Of a DNA stretch of 13,795 nucleotides, positions 13,555 to 13,795 are shown piece after piece; positions within the stretch are counted from its first letter, which is position 1; each line of letters starts with the position of its first letter. The stretch covers positions 1 through 13,795 of the forward strand of contig JAGCET010000018.1 of NCBI GenBank assembly GCA_017650505.1. The letters run 5' to 3'. The translations under genes and the position numbers were made by a program. The DNA is from Alphaproteobacteria bacterium. Lineage in GTDB: Bacteria > Pseudomonadota > Alphaproteobacteria > Rs-D84. The notes under the pieces were generated by a model. It did no database searches. It worked only from the letters and a program-made list of their open reading frames with translations, and was not told where the DNA came from.

Positions 13555-13795
13555 ATGAATTTACTGATTGTGGAATCTCCGTCAAAGGCAAAAACAATTG
13601 AAAAATATTTGGGACGTGGGTGGCATGTGATCGCGTCGGTTGGACACGTGCGCGATTTGGTTCCCGAAAACGGCAGTGTCGATACAGAAAAAAATTTTGC
13701 AATGCGTTGGCAAATTATGCCGGGTAAAGAAAAACAAATAAAACTTATAACTGATGAAGTTAAAAAAGCCGATGCTGTTTATCTTGCATCCGATC
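13555..13795 (+). CDS. topA: DNA topoisomerase I, N-terminal fragment
   Basis: The first 80 codons of topA are present; the gene runs off the right edge. The protein starts MNLLIVESPSKAKTIEKYLG, the TOPRIM start of type IA topoisomerases with the catalytic Glu (E7), and reaches VYLASD, just short of the expected DPDREGE acid cluster. TopA relaxes negative supercoils through a single-strand break. An AAAGGAAG ribosome-binding site lies within the last codons of rodA and the ATG is two bases after the rodA stop, so it continues the same transcript. Topoisomerase III shares the TOPRIM fold, but the VESPSKAKTI wording favours TopA. Confidence 0.92.
   Translation, partial: MNLLIVESPSKAKTIEKYLGRGWHVIASVGHVRDLVPENGSVDTEKNFAMRWQIMPGKEKQIKLITDEVKKADAVYLASD

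Noticed and set aside
1..13795. CRISPR arrays, insertion sequences, prophage or defence genes
   Set aside because: No regularly spaced repeats, transposase, integrase or nuclease motifs were seen anywhere in the window.

Overview
The window reads as ordinary bacterial chromosome, about 40-45% GC by eye, using the standard bacterial code. Protein content and gene order (rpmI-rplT-pheS-pheT; mreC-mreD-mrdA-rodA; fabD/fabG/mnmG; an E. coli-like zinc-knuckle MetRS; QueH) suggest a Gram-negative, rod-forming bacterium, most likely an uncultured alphaproteobacterium. That placement is inferred from general resemblance, not from a search.

The window has two halves that diverge from one gap at 9228-9364. 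Everything to the left is on the minus strand. Read in the direction of transcription: rpmI, rplT, a terminator-like hairpin, pheS, pheT, a hairpin repeat, tRNA-Val(GAC) with its own promoter, a terminator, metG, three small unrecognised genes, queH, fabD, a 77-residue unrecognised gene, fabG, and the first 25 codons of mnmG. Everything to the right is on the plus strand: mreC, mreD, mrdA (PBP2), rodA and the start of topA, packed with overlaps or gaps of a few bases.

The left half supplies the translation machinery (ribosomal proteins bL35 and bL20, Phe- and Met-tRNA synthetases, a tRNA, and the tRNA-modifying enzymes QueH and MnmG) together with fatty-acid synthesis enzymes (FabD, FabG). 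The right half is the elongasome: scaffold MreC, membrane protein MreD, transpeptidase PBP2 and glycosyltransferase RodA, followed by DNA topoisomerase I.

No complete novel system, mobile element or CRISPR array was found. The points most worth a second look are: (i) a Rho-independent terminator just before the metG ribosome-binding site whose loop can pair with an upstream 7-base segment, a candidate attenuator or pseudoknot; (ii) an 86-base imperfect hairpin with repeated arms between pheT and the tRNA; (iii) a cluster of three small AT-rich genes of unknown function inserted between metG and queH, two with near-identical translation start regions; (iv) a 77-residue gene between fabD and fabG; and (v) a degenerate KMSKS loop (KIAKS) in MetRS.
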